From NCBI GenBank assembly GCA_963662155.1, contig OY759274.1:47697577-47761576 (forward strand): a stretch of 64,000 nucleotides of DNA, read 5' to 3'. Under the pieces are notes generated by a model. It was not told where the DNA came from. It made no database searches and saw only the letters and a list, made by a program, of their open reading frames with translations. The stretch comes from Lamellibrachia columna (taxonomy: Eukaryota; Annelida; Polychaeta; Sabellida; Siboglinidae). Position numbers and translations under genes: made by a program. How positions within the stretch are numbered: position 1 is the first letter of the stretch; every line of letters begins with the position of its first letter. Below are positions 24,201 to 39,200 of this stretch, piece by piece.

Positions 24201-27200
24201 TCCAATGTTCATGTCAACAAGGTACTATTAGTAACCTTTGCTATTTGTTGCTGTGCGATAATCCTTAATATTTTCATTAATTTGTTACGCGGTCATGAAC
24301 ACGTGTATGGACATTATTGACCTATTTGGGAGAAAAACGCGATTAGGCAAAACAGTAATTTTCTATTGCTATATAAACTAAACTCCTGAAATTTTAATAT
24401 GTTGTTTACCTAATAAAGGAATGTGCATAACTTGCAAAAATCTTTATCATAGAACTTGTCCCACATTCTCATTTTGGGCATTGAAATTCGTAAAATATCG
24501 GAAAAGCTCAAATTTGAGCCTGTATTATTCTTTAAATACATTCCTAGTGATAGCAAAATGGAGACAGCAATTAAACACAGGCTGCTGAAATCACTCTGGG
24601 AAATTAAAGCGATTATATTTTTTATTTTCGTGCACACATTGTCCTTCTGCTTATCATTCATTGATGTTACATCCTAAAATGCAGGTATAATTACATTATA
24701 TATAAGTTCCTGATGTATCCAGTGGTCTGTGATATGTAGTGACTCGGCCACAGGTTGAGCATGATAAGTGGTCCATGCTTTGGGTTCATGGTCCCTGCTA
24801 TGGGTTCATGGTCCCTGCTTTGGGTTCATGGTCCCTGCTTTGGGTTCATGGTCCCTGCTTTGGGTTCATGGTCCCTGCTATGGCCACACTTAACAAAAAC
24901 CCTGCACTTGCTAATCAATACTTTGATGATAGAAAGTAAATACTTTGAAGATAGAATGTATGGACGACATCAACAACAAAAAACAAACAGACAGATATAT
25001 TTGAAGTGGTATCACACAGTACAAGATGTGACAAACATGAATTCCTTTTGATGACAATTTGTTATGGATACATGCTCTGTATATAAACAGTATGGCAGGG
25101 GTGAGATTTAACTAGTCATGGAAGGTAGCCAGTCGGGCAACCAACCTTGCAAAGTGAAGTAGCCCGACAGCTTCTTAGGTAGCCCACTTGTTAATGAATA
25201 CTTTGATGATAGAAAGTAAATACTTTGAAGATAGAATGTATGAACGACATCAACAACAAAAAACAAACAGTTTTGAAATATTTATTTTCCAGGCAGAATC
25301 AATACAATGTAATACATAATACTGAATAAAATACAGTATACAGTTGTACACATGTGACAGATAGTTTTGTTTTCATAACATGGTACACCAACAGACTACT
25401 CATCACAGGACATCAGGTCCTGTCTCCAAGCGTCACAGGACATCAGGTCCTGTGAACTGAACAGTTTACAGACTGCTGATTTTTCACAAGACCTGATTTT
25501 ACCTCCAAATATTACTAAAAAGGTTTCACGCGCTCCACGTGGATATATATATATATACGTATATATATATATAAATATATAAATATATAAGTGGCGCTAC
25601 ACGGTGCCAGCCTAGAGAAACTTTAACCAGGTTCCTGATTAATTCACCAGAAGTGCTCCACGCACCACGTGGGTATATTACATAAAAGTGGCACCACACG
25701 GCGCCAAGACTATTAACATGACCGGTTATTATTTCAGTGTAAAATTACCATTCAGTTACATGTTGAGCGTCGATGTTGTTGATTAAAATACAATGAATGC
25801 TCCCTATTGATGTCACTTCGGCTACGGTTTAGCAACATTTCTTGCAATGTCAAATGTGTCACAAACACACGATTTATGGTTAACATAAATGCGATATAGC
25901 CAGGACAACACTTCTGAGATGTTTATTAACATTCCGTTTATTTTTGCTGCATCTAAAATATTGCAGTAAATATTTCGAGTCGCCATGCGGGCCACTGTAG
26001 TCAAAAATTTAAGTCACCTGAAGCTATTTTTGGGCGCCATTGGCGACTGCTAAATCTCACACCTGCCTGCTATAGTCACAGTTAATGAAAACCCTGTAGC
26101 CTATCAGGAATCCGGTTCATTGATGTCCAAATATGTAGTGAATAGTTTGCAGTCGATTTAATAAAAATGCATGTTTTTGTTGAAATCATTGAAAGAATTG
26201 ATAGATCTGGTAAGGCTTAAAATACTGGATATCCAAAATGGTAAACACTGTTCGGGTCAGTGCCCATCAAGGGCGTGACTTCCATCCTCTCGCTGATCAC
26301 ATGGCAAAGTTACAAAATGGTAAACACTGTTCGGGTCAGTGCCCATCATGGGCGTGACTTCCATCCTCTCGCTGATCACATGGCAAAGTTACAAAATGGT
26401 AAACACTGTTCGGGTCAGTGCCCATCATGGGCGTGACTTCCATCCTCTCGCTGATCACATGGCAAAGTTACAAAATGGTAAACACTGTTCGGGTCAGTGC
26501 CCATCATGGGCATGACTTCCATCCTCTCGCTGATCACATGGCAAAGTTACAAAATGGTAAACACTGTTCGGGTCAGTGCCCATCATGGGCGTGACTTCCA
26601 TCCTCTCGCTGATCACATGGCAAAGTTACGAAATGGTAAACACTGTTCGGGTCAGTGCCCATCATGGGCGTGACTTCCATCCTCTCGCTGATCACATGGC
26701 AAAGTTACGAAATTTAACCAAAGGTGAAATTTGTGAGTTTTCAGCATTTCTAATTTTCACTTCAATAAATGTATGAGCAAAGCTAGGCAAACATTGAGTA
26801 ATTTAACATTTTGACTGATGATTTCACAAAACTACTTATAAAAGTAGCATGTTACAGTGGATACTAGATACGTCTGATATTTCGCTAAATTTATTTGAAA
26901 TGAGACTAGCAAAATAATCGAACTGAGGAGGAACCTTTAAAATGACACCACATATTAACTGAGGAGGAACCTTTAAAATGACACCACATATTAACTGAGG
27001 AGGAACCTTTAAAATGACACCACATATTAACTGAGGAGGAACCTTTAAAATGACACCACATATTAACTGAGGAGGAACCTTTAAAATGACACCACATATT
27101 AACTGAGGAGGAACCTTTAAAATGACACCACATATTAACTGTGTTAAAAAGCACATTTCAAGAGTGCAAACTAGAAGGAAAATTGATTATAAGACAAAAT

Positions 27201-30200
27201 AACTTGTTAACTATATGTTAATATTGTGTTCCAAAGGAATCAGAAATGAAAGCCAGTGGCAAGTGGTATGAAATGGAATTCAACAGTACTTGATTACAGG
27301 GTCCATATTATCTTGTCTAATTGTTTGTTTGTTTATGACTACTACAACATCACAGATGGCTTACCATTGAAATATCAATTACAGGGTCCATATTATCTTG
27401 TCTAATTGTTTGTTTGTTTATGACTACTACAACATCACAGATGGCTTACCATTGAAATATCAATCGCACTCTAGAAAGGAAGGGAAACACTCTCCTGATA
27501 CAACAAAATATATTACTGATTGTTCAGTTATGTATGAATATAATGTGTGCATGTTGCTTCCACTATTCCCAAATGTAAATTTAACTAGAAAATATTTAAC
27601 AAGATTGCCATCCAATAATAAACAAATCCAAAACAAAGTAGAGATGCAATGTATGTGCATTCTGTTTTTAAACATATTCACACTGTAAACATTTCAAACA
27701 GTCAGCAGGTAGTTTGTTCTAATCGTTTATTATCATTGCTCAGAAAATACATTTTTACATTCAATCTACACTTACAAAATCTACTACATGCTTCTATTCT
27801 TTCCATCGTCAATTTGTACACCTTTTAGACATTTGGACTATTGCGTTGTCAAATCATATTTTAGAACTTGTTCATTGTTTGTTTCTTTGATTGTTGTACT
27901 TACTATTGTATTGTTGTACCTACTATTGTATTGTTGTAACTACTATGGTATTGTTGTAACTACTATTGTATTGTTGTACCTACTATTGTATTGTTGTAAC
28001 TACTATGGTATTGTTGTAACTACTATTGTATTGCTGTACCTACTATTGTATTGTTGTACCTACTATTGTATTGTTGTACCTACTATTGTATTGTTGTACC
28101 TACTACTGTATTGATGTACCTACTACTGTATTGTTGTACCTACTACTGTATTGTTGTACCTACTACTGTATTGTTGTACCTACTATTGTATTGTTGTAAC
28201 TACTATTGTATTGTTGTACCTACTATTGTATTGTTGTACCTACTATTGTATTGTTGTACCTACTACTGTATTGATGTACCTACTACTGTATTGTTGTACC
28301 TACTACTGTATTGTTGTACCTACTATTGTATTGTTGTACCTACTATTGTATTGTTGTACCTACTATTGTATTGTTGTACCTACTACTGTATTGTTGTAAC
28401 TACTATTGTATTGTTGTAACTACTATTGTATTGTTGTACCTACTATTGTATTGCTGTACCTACTATTGTATTGTTGTAACTACTATGGTATTGTTGTAAC
28501 TACTATTGTATTGCTGTACCTACTATTGTATTGTTGTAACTACTATGGTATTGTTGTAACTACTATTGTATTGCTGTACCTACTACTGTATTGTTGTACC
28601 TACTACTGTATTGATGTACCTACTATTGTATTGTTGTATCTACTATTGTATTGTTGTATCTACTATTGTATTGCTGTACCTACTATTGTATCTACTATTG
28701 TATTGCTGTACCTACTACTGTATTGTTGTACCTACTATTGTATTGTTGTACCTACTATTGTATTGTTGTACCTACTATTGTATTGTTGTACCTACTATTG
28801 TATTGTTGTACCTACTATTGTATTGTTGTACCTACTACTGTATTGTTGTACCTACTACTGTATTGTTGTACCTACTACTGTATTGTTGTATCTACTATTG
28901 TATTGCTGTATCTACTATTGTATTGTTGTACCTACTACTGTATTGTTGTACCTACTACTGTATTGTTGTACCTACTACTGTATTGTTGTACCTACTACTG
29001 TATTGTTGTACCTACTACTGTATTGTTGTACCTACTACTGTATTGTTGTACCTACTATTGTATTGTTGTACCTACTATTGTATTGTTGTATCTACTATTG
29101 TATTGTTGTACCTACTATTGTATTGTTGTACCTACTACTGTATTGTTGTACCTACTACTGTATTGCTGTACCTACTATTGTATTGTTGTACCTACTATTG
29201 TATTGTTGTACCTACTACTGTATTGTTGTACCTACTACTGTATTGTTGTACCTACTATTGTATTGTTGTACCTACTATTGTATTGTTGTACCTACTATTG
29301 TATTGTTGTACCTACTATTGTATTGTTGTACCTACTACTGTATTGTTGTACCTACTACTGTATTGTTGTACCTACTACTGTATTGTTGTACCTACTACTG
29401 TATTGTTGTATCTACTATTGTATTGTTGTACCTACTATTGTATTGTTGTACCTACTACTGTATTGTTGTACCTACTATTGTATTGTTGTACCTACTATTG
29501 TATTGTTGTATCTACTATTGTATTGTTGTACCTACTATTGTATTGTTGTACCTACTACTGTATTGTTGTACCTACTACTGTATTGTTGTACCTACTACTG
29601 TATTGTTGTACCTACTACTGTATTGTTGTATCTACTATTGTATTGCTGTACCTACTATTGTATTGTTGTACCTACTACTGTATTGTTGTACCTACTACTG
29701 TATTGTTGTACCTACTACTGTATTGTTGTACCTACTATTGTATTGTTGTACCTACTACTGTATTGTTGTACCTACTACTGTATTGTTGTACCTACTACTG
29801 TATTGTTGTACCTACTATTGTATTGTTGTACCTACTACTGTATTGTTGTACCTACTACTGTATTGTTGTACCTACTACTGTATTGTTGTACCTACTACTG
29901 TATTGTTGTACCTACTATTGTATTGTTGTACCTACTACTGTATTGTTGTACCTACTACTGTATTGTTGTACCTACTACTGTATTGTTGTACCTACTATTG
30001 TATTGTTGTACCTACTACTGTATTGTTGTACCTACTACTGTATTGTTGTACCTACTACTGTATTGTTGTACCTACTATTGTATTGTTGTACCTACTATTG
30101 TATTGTTTATCTACTATTGTATTGTTGTACCTACTACTGTATTGTTGTATCTACTATTGTATTGTTGTACCTACTACTGTATTGTTGTACCTACTATTGT

Positions 30201-33200
30201 ATTGTTGTACCTACTACTGTATTGTTGTACCTACTACTGTATTGTTGTACCTACTACTGTATTGTTGTACCTACTATTGTATTGTTGTACCTACTATTGT
30301 ATTGTTTATCTACTATTGTATTGTTGTACCTACTATTGTATTGTTGTACCTACTACTGTATTGTTGTACCTACTATTGTATTGCTGTACCTACTATTGTA
30401 TTGTTGTACCTACTATTGTATTGTTGTACCTACTATTGTATTGTTGTACCTACTACTGTATTGTTGTACCTACTACTGTATTGTTGTACCTACTACTGTA
30501 TTGTTGTACCTACTATTGTATTGTTGTACCTACTATTGTATTGTTGTACCTACTATTGTATTGTTGTACCTACTATTGTATTGTTGTACCTACTACTGTA
30601 TTGTTGTACCTACTACTGTATTGTTGTACCTACTACTGTATTGTTGTATCTACTATTGTATTGTTGTACCTACTATTGTATTGTTGTACCTACTACTGTA
30701 TTGTTGTACCTACTATTGTATTGTTGTACCTACTATTGTATTGTTGTACCTACTATTGTATTGTTGTACCTACTACTGTATTGTTGTACCTACTATTGTA
30801 TTGTTGTACCTACTACTGTATTGTTGTATCTACTATTGTATTGTTGTACCTACTACTGTATTGCTGTACCTACTATTGTATTGTTGTACCTACTATTGTA
30901 TTGTTGTACCTACTATTGTATTGTTGTACCTACTACTGTATTGTTGTACCTACTACTGTATTGTTGTACCTACTATTGTATTGTTGTACCTACTATTGTA
31001 TTGTTGTACCTACTACTGTATTGTTGTATCTACTATTGTATTGTTGTACCTACTACTGTATTGTTGTACCTACTATTGTATTGTTGTACCTACTACTGTA
31101 TTGTTGTACCTACTATTGTATTGTTGTACCTACTACTGTATTGTTGTACCTACTATTGTATTGTTGTACCTACTACTGTATTGTTGTATCTACTATTGTA
31201 TTGTTGTACCTACTATTGTATTGTTGTACCTACTATTGTATTGTTGTACCTACTACTGTATTGTTGTACCTACTATTGTATTGTTGTACCTACTACTGTA
31301 TTGTTGTACCTACTACTGTATTGTTGTATCTACTATTGTATTGTTGTACGTACTATTGTATTGTTGTACCTACTACTGTATTGTTGTACCTACTACTGTA
31401 TTGTTGTACCTACTATTGTATTGTTGTACCTACTACTGTATTGTTGTACCTACTACTGTATTGTTGTACCTACTACTGTATTGTTGTACCTACTATTGTA
31501 TTGTTGTACCTACTACTGTATTGTTGTACCTACTATTGTATTGTTGTACCTACTATTGTATTGTTGTACCTACTATTGTATTGTTGTACCTACTACTGTA
31601 TTGCTGTACCTACTACTGTATTGTTGTACCTACTACTGTATTGTTGTACCTACTACTGTATTGTTGTACCTACTACTGTATTGCTGTACCTACTACTGTA
31701 TTGTTGTACCTACTACTGTATTGTTGTACCTACTATTGTATTGTTGTACCTACTACTGTATTGCTGTACCTACTATTGTATTGTTGTACCTACTACTGTA
31801 TTGTTGTACCTACTACTGTATTGCTGTACCTACTACTGTATTGTTGTACCTACTACTGTATTGTTGTACCTACTACTGTATTGTTGTACCTACTACTGTA
31901 TTGTTGTACCTACTACTGTATTGTTGTACCTACTATTGTATTGTTGTACCTACTACTGTATTGTTGTACCTACTACTGTATTGTTGTACCTACTACTGTA
32001 TTGTTGTACCTACTACTGTATTGCTGTACCTACTACTGTATTGTTGTACCTACTATTGTATTGTTGTACCTACTACTGTATTGTTGTACCTACTACTGTA
32101 TTGTTGTACCTACTACTGTATTGCTGTACCTACTACTGTATTGTTGTACCTACTACTGTATTGTTGTACCTACTACTGTATTGTTGTACCTACTACTGTA
32201 TTGCTGTACCTACTACTGTATTGTTGTACCTACTACTGTATTGTTGTACCTACTACTGTATTGTTGTACCTACTACTGTATTGTTGTACCTACTATTGTA
32301 TTGTTGTACCTACTACTGTATTGTTGTACCTACTACTGTATTGTTGTACCTACTACTGTATTGTTGTACCTACTATTGTATTGTTGTATCTACTATTGTA
32401 TTGTTGTACCTACTATTGTATTGTTGTATCTACTACTGTAGTGTTGTACCTACTACTGTATTGTTGTACCTACTACTGTATTGCTGTACCTACTACTGTA
32501 TTGTTGTACCTACTACTGTATTGTTGTACCTACTACTGTATTGTTGTACCTACTACTGTATTGTTGTACCTACTACTGTATTGTTGTACCTACTACTGTA
32601 TTGTTGTACCTACTATTGTATTGCTGTACCTACTATTGTATTGTTGTACCTACTACTGTATTGTTGTACCTACTACTGTATTGTTGTACCTACTACTGTA
32701 TTGTTGTACCTACTACTGTATTGTTGTATCTACTATTGTATTGCTGTACCTACTATTGTATTGTTGTACCTACTACTGTATTGTTGTACCTACTATTGTA
32801 TTGTTGTACCTACTATTGTATTGTTGTACCTACTATTGTATTGTTGTACCTACTATTGTATTGTTGTATCTACTATTGTATTGTTGTACCTACTACTGTA
32901 TTGTTGTACCTACTACTGTATTGTTGTACCTACTATTGTATTGCTGTACCTACTTCTGAATTGTACCTACTATTGTATTGTTGTACCTACTATTGTATTG
33001 CTGTACCTACTTCTGAATTGTACCTACTATTGTATTGTTGTACCTACTATTGTATTGATGTATCTACTATTGTATTGTTGTACCTACTACTGTATTGCTG
33101 TACCTACTATTGTATTGTTGTACCTACTATTGTATTGTTGTACCTACTACTGTATTGTTGTACCTACTATTGTATTGTTGTACCTACTACTGTATTGTTG

Positions 33201-36200
33201 TATCTACTATTGTATTGTTGTACCTACTATTGTATTGTTGTACCTACTACTGTATTGTTGTACCTACTACTGTATTGTTGTACCTACTATTGTATTGTTG
33301 TACCTACTACTGTATTGTTGTACCTACTACTGTATTGTTGTACCTACTACTGTATTGTTGTACCTACTACTGTATTGTTGTACCTACTACTGTATTGCTG
33401 TACCTACTACTGTATTGTTGTACCTACTATTGTATTGTTGTACCTACTACTGTATTGTTGTACCTACTACTGTATTGTTGTACCTACTACTGTATTGCTG
33501 TACCTACTACTGTATTGTTGTACCTACTACTGTATTGTTGTACCTACTACTGTATTGTTGTACCTACTATTGTATTGTTGTACCTACTACTGTATTGTTG
33601 TACCTACTACTGTATTGTTGTACCTACTACTGTATTGTTGTACCTACTATTGTATTGTTGTATCTACTATTGTATTGTTGTACCTACTATTGTATTGTTG
33701 TATCTACTACTGTATTGTTGTACCTACTACTGTATTGTTGTACCTACTACTGTATTGCTGTACCTACTACTGTATTGTTGTACCTACTACTGTATTGTTG
33801 TACCTACTACTGTATTGTTGTACCTACTACTGTATTGTTGTACCTACTACTGTATTGTTGTACCTACTACTGTATTGTTGTACCTACTATTGTATTGTTG
33901 TACCTACTATTGTATTGTTGTACCTACTATTGTATTGCTGTACCTACTATTGTATTGTTGTACCTACTATTGTATTGCTGTACCTACTACTGTATTGTTG
34001 TACCTACTACTGTATTGTTGTACCTACTACTGTATTGTTGTACCTACTATTGTATTGTTGTACCTACTACTGTATTGTTGTACCTACTATTGTATTGTTG
34101 TACCTACTATTGTATTGTTGTACCTACTATTGTATTGCTGTACCTACTATTGTATTGTTGTACCTACTATTGTATTGTTGTACCTACTATTGTATTGTTG
34201 TACCTACTATTGTATTGTTGTACCTACTATTGTATTGTTGTACCTACTATTGTATTGTTGTACCTACTACTGTATTGTTGTACCTACTACTGTATTGTTG
34301 TACCTGCTATTGTATTGTTGTACCTACTACTGTATTGTTGTACCTACTACTGTATTGTTGTACCTACTATTGTATTGTTGTACCTACTACTGTATTGTTG
34401 TACCTACTACTGTATTGTTGTACCTACTACTGTATTGTTGTACCTACTATTGTATTGTTGTACCTACTACTGTATTGTTGTACCTACTACTGTATTGTTG
34501 TACCTACTATTGTATTGTTGTACCTACTATTGTATTGTTTATCTACTATTGTATTGTTGTACCTACTACTGTATTGTTGTATCTACTATTGTATTGTTGT
34601 ACCTACTACTGTATTGTTGTACCTACTATTGTATTGTTGTACCTACTACTGTATTGTTGTACCTACTACTGTATTGTTGTACCTACTACTGTATTGTTGT
34701 ACCTACTATTGTATTGTTGTACCTACTATTGTATTGTTTATCTACTATTGTATTGTTGTACCTACTATTGTATTGTTGTACCTACTACTGTATTGTTGTA
34801 CCTACTATTGTATTGCTGTACCTACTATTGTATTGTTGTACCTACTATTGTATTGTTGTACCTACTATTGTATTGTTGTACCTACTACTGTATTGCTGTA
34901 CCTACTACTGTATTGCTGTACCTACTACTGTATTGTTGTACCTACTACTGTATTGTTGTACCTACTACTGTATTGTTGTACCTACTATTGTATTGTTGTA
35001 CCTACTATTGTATTGTTTATCTACTATTGTATTGTTGTACCTACTATTGTATTGTTGTACCTACTACTGTATTGTTGTACCTACTATTGTATTGCTGTAC
35101 CTACTATTGTATTGTTGTACCTACTATTGTATTGTTGTACCTACTATTGTATTGTTGTACCTACTACTGTATTGCTGTACCTACTACTGTATTGCTGTAC
35201 CTACTACTGTATTGTTGTACCTACTATTGTATTGTTGTACCTACTACTGTATTGTTGTACCTACTATTGTATTGTTGTACCTACTATTGTATTGTTGTAC
35301 CTACTATTGTATTGTTGTACCTACTATTGTATTGCTGTACCTACTATTGTATTGTTGTACCTACTATTGTATTGCTGTACCTACTACTGTATTGTTGTAC
35401 CTACTACTGTATTGTTGTACCTACTACTGTATTGTTGTATCTACTACTGTATTGTTGTACCTACTATTGTATTGCTGTACCTACTATTGTATTGTTGTAC
35501 CTACTATTGTATTGCTGTACCTACTACTGTATTGTTGTACCTACTATTGTATTGTTGTACCTACTACTGTATTGTTGTACCTACTATTGTATTGTTGTAC
35601 CTACTACTGTATTGTTGTACCTACTATTGTATTGTTGTACCTACTATTGTATTGTTGTACCTACTACTGTATTGTTGTACCTACTATTGTATTGTTGTAC
35701 CTACTACTGTATTGCTGTACCTACTACTGTATTGCTGTACCTACTACTGTATTGTTGTACCTACTATTGTATTGTTGTACCTACTACTGTATTGTTGTAC
35801 CTACTATTGTATTGTTGTACCTACTATTGTATTGTTGTACCTACTACTGTATTGTTGTACCTACTATTGTATTGTTGTACCTACTACTGTATTGTTGTAT
35901 CTACTACTGTATTGTTGTACCTACTACTGTATTGTTGTACCTACTATTGTATTGTTGTACCTACTACTGTATTGTTGTACCTACTATTGTATTGTTGTAC
36001 CTACTACTGTATTGTTGTACCTACTATTGTATTGTTGTACCTACTACTGTATTGTTGTACCTACTACTGTATTGTTGTACCTACTACTGTATTGTTGTAC
36101 CTACTATTGTATTGCTGTACCTACTATTGTATTGCTGTACCTACTATTGTATTGTTGTACCTACTATTGTATTGTTGTACCTACTATTGTATTGTTGTAC

Positions 36201-39200
36201 CTACTATTGTATTGTTGTACCTACTACTGTATTGTTGTACCTACTACTGTATTGTTGTACCTACTATTGTATTGTTGTACCTACTACTGTATTGTTGTAC
36301 CTACTACTGTATTGTTGTACCTACTATTGTATTGTTGTACCTACTACTGTATTGTTGTACCTACTATTGTATTGTTGTACCTACTATTGTATTGTTGTAC
36401 CTACTATTGTATTGCTGTACCTACTATTGTATTGTTGTACCTACTACTGTATTGTTGTACCTACTACTGTATTGTTGTACCTACTATTGTATTGTTGTAC
36501 CTACTATTGTATTGTTGTACCTACTATTGTATTGTTGTACCTACTACTGTATTGTTGTACCTACTATTGTATTGTTGTACCTACTATTGTATTGCTGTAC
36601 CTACTTCTGAATTGTACCTACTATTGTATTGTTGTACCTACTATTGTATTGGTGTACCTACTTCTGAATTGTACCTACTATTGTATTGTTGTACCTACTA
36701 TTGTATTGATGTATCTACTATTGTATTGTTGTACCTACTACTGTATTGTTGTACCTACTATTGTATTGTTGTACCTACTACTGTATTGTTGTACCTACTA
36801 CTGTATTGTTGTACCTACTATTGTATTGTTGTACCTACTACTGTATTGTTGTACCTACTATTGTATTGTTGTACCTACTATTGTATTGTTGTACCTACTA
36901 CTGTATTGTTGTACCTACTATTGTATTGTTGTACCTACTACTGTATTGTTGTACCTACTATTGTATTGTTGTACCTACTACTGTATTGTTGTACCTACTA
37001 TTGTATTGTTGTACCTACTACTGTATTGTTGTACCTACTATTGTATTGTTGTACCTACTACTGTATTGTTGTACCTACTATTGTATTGTTGTACCTACTA
37101 CTGTATTGTTGTACCTACTATTGTATTGTTGTATCTACTACTGTATTGTTGTACCTACTACTGTATTGTTGTACCTACTACTGTATTGCTGTACCTACTA
37201 CTGTATTGTTGTACCTACTACTGTATTGTTGTACCTACTATTGTATTGTTGTACCTACTATTGTATTGTTGTACCTACTACTGTATTGTTGTACCTACTA
37301 TTGTATTGATGTATCTACTATTGTATTGTTGTACCTACTACTGTATTGTTGTACCTACTATTGTATTGTTGTACCTACTACTGTATTGTCGTACCTACTA
37401 TTGTATTGTTGTACCTACTACTGTATTGTTGTAACTACTATTGTATTGTTGTACCTACTACTGTATTGTTGTACCTACTATTGTATTGTTGTACCTACTA
37501 TTGTATTGTTGTACCTACTATTGTATTGCTGTACCTACTATTGTATTGTTGTACCTACTACTGTATTGTTGTACCTACTACTGTATTGTTGTACCTACTA
37601 CTGTATTGTTGTACCTACTACTGTATTGTATCTACTATTGTATTGCTGTACCTACTATTGTATTGTTGTACCTACTACTGTATTGTTGTACCTACTATTG
37701 TATTGTTGTACCTACTATTGTATTGTTGTACCTACTATTGTATTGTTGTACCTACTATTGTATTGTTGTATCTACTATTGTATTGTTGTACCTACTACTG
37801 TATTGTTGTACCTACTACTGTATTGTTGTACCTACTACTGTATTGTTGTACCTACTACTGTATTGCTGTACCTACTTCTGAATTGTACCTACTATTGTAT
37901 TGTTGTACCTACTATTGTATTGCTGTACCTACTTCTGAATTGTACCTACTATTGTATTGTTGTACCTACTATTGTATTGCTGTACCTACTTCTGAATTGT
38001 ACCTACTATTGTATTGTTGTACCTACTATTGTATTGATGTATCTACTATTGTATTGTTGTACCTACTACTGTATTGCTGTACCTACTATTGTATTGTTGT
38101 ACCTACTATTGTATTGTTGTACCTACTACTGTATTGTTGTACCTACTATTGTATTGTTGTACCTACTACTGTATTGTTGTATATACTATTGTATTGTTGT
38201 ACCTACTACTGTATTGTTGTACCTACTACTGTATTGTTGTACTTACTACTGTATTGTTGTACCTACTACTGTATTGTTGTACCTACTACTGTATTGTTGT
38301 ACCTACTACTGTATTGTTGTACCTACTACTGTATTGTTGTACCTACTACTGTATTGTTGTACCTACTACTGTATTGCTGTACCTACTACTGTATTGTTGT
38401 ACCTACTATTGTATTGTTGTACCTACTACTGTATTGTTGTACCTACTACTGTATTGTTGTACCTACTACTGTATTGCTGTACCTACTACTGTATTGTTGT
38501 ACCTACTACTGTATTGTTGTACCTACTACTGTATTGTTGTACCTACTATTGTATTGTTGTACCTACTACTGTATTGTTGTACCTACTACTGTATTGTTGT
38601 ACCTACTACTGTATTGTTGTACCTACTATTGTATTGTTGTATCTACTATTGTATTGTTGTACCTACTATTGTATTGTTGTATCTACTACTGTATTGTTGT
38701 ACCTACTACTGTATTGTTGTACCTACTACTGTATTGCTGTACCTACTACTGTATTGTTGTACCTACTACTGTATTGTTGTACCTACTACTGTATTGTTGT
38801 ACCTACTACTGTATTGTTGTACCTACTACTGTATTGTTGTACCTACTACTGTATTGTTGTACCTACTATTGTATTGTTGTACCTACTATTGTATTGTTGT
38901 ACCTACTATTGTATTGCTGTACCTACTATTGTATTGTTGTACCTACTATTGTATTGCTGTACCTACTACTGTATTGTTGTACCTACTACTGTATTGTTGT
39001 ACCTACTACTGTATTGTTGTACCTACTATTGTATTGTTGTACCTACTACTGTATTGTTGTACCTACTATTGTATTGTTGTACCTACTATTGTATTGTTGT
39101 ACCTACTATTGTATTGCTGTACCTACTATTGTATTGTTGTACCTACTATTGCATTGTTGTACCTACTATTGTATTGTTGTACCTACTATTGTATTGTTGT

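Noticed and set aside
24410..24677. Overlapping 83- and 73-codon frames, one with a hydrophobic run
   Set aside because: They lie within the duplicated non-coding segment, are not preserved in the paralogous copy near 21.7 kb, and have no homology that I recognise.
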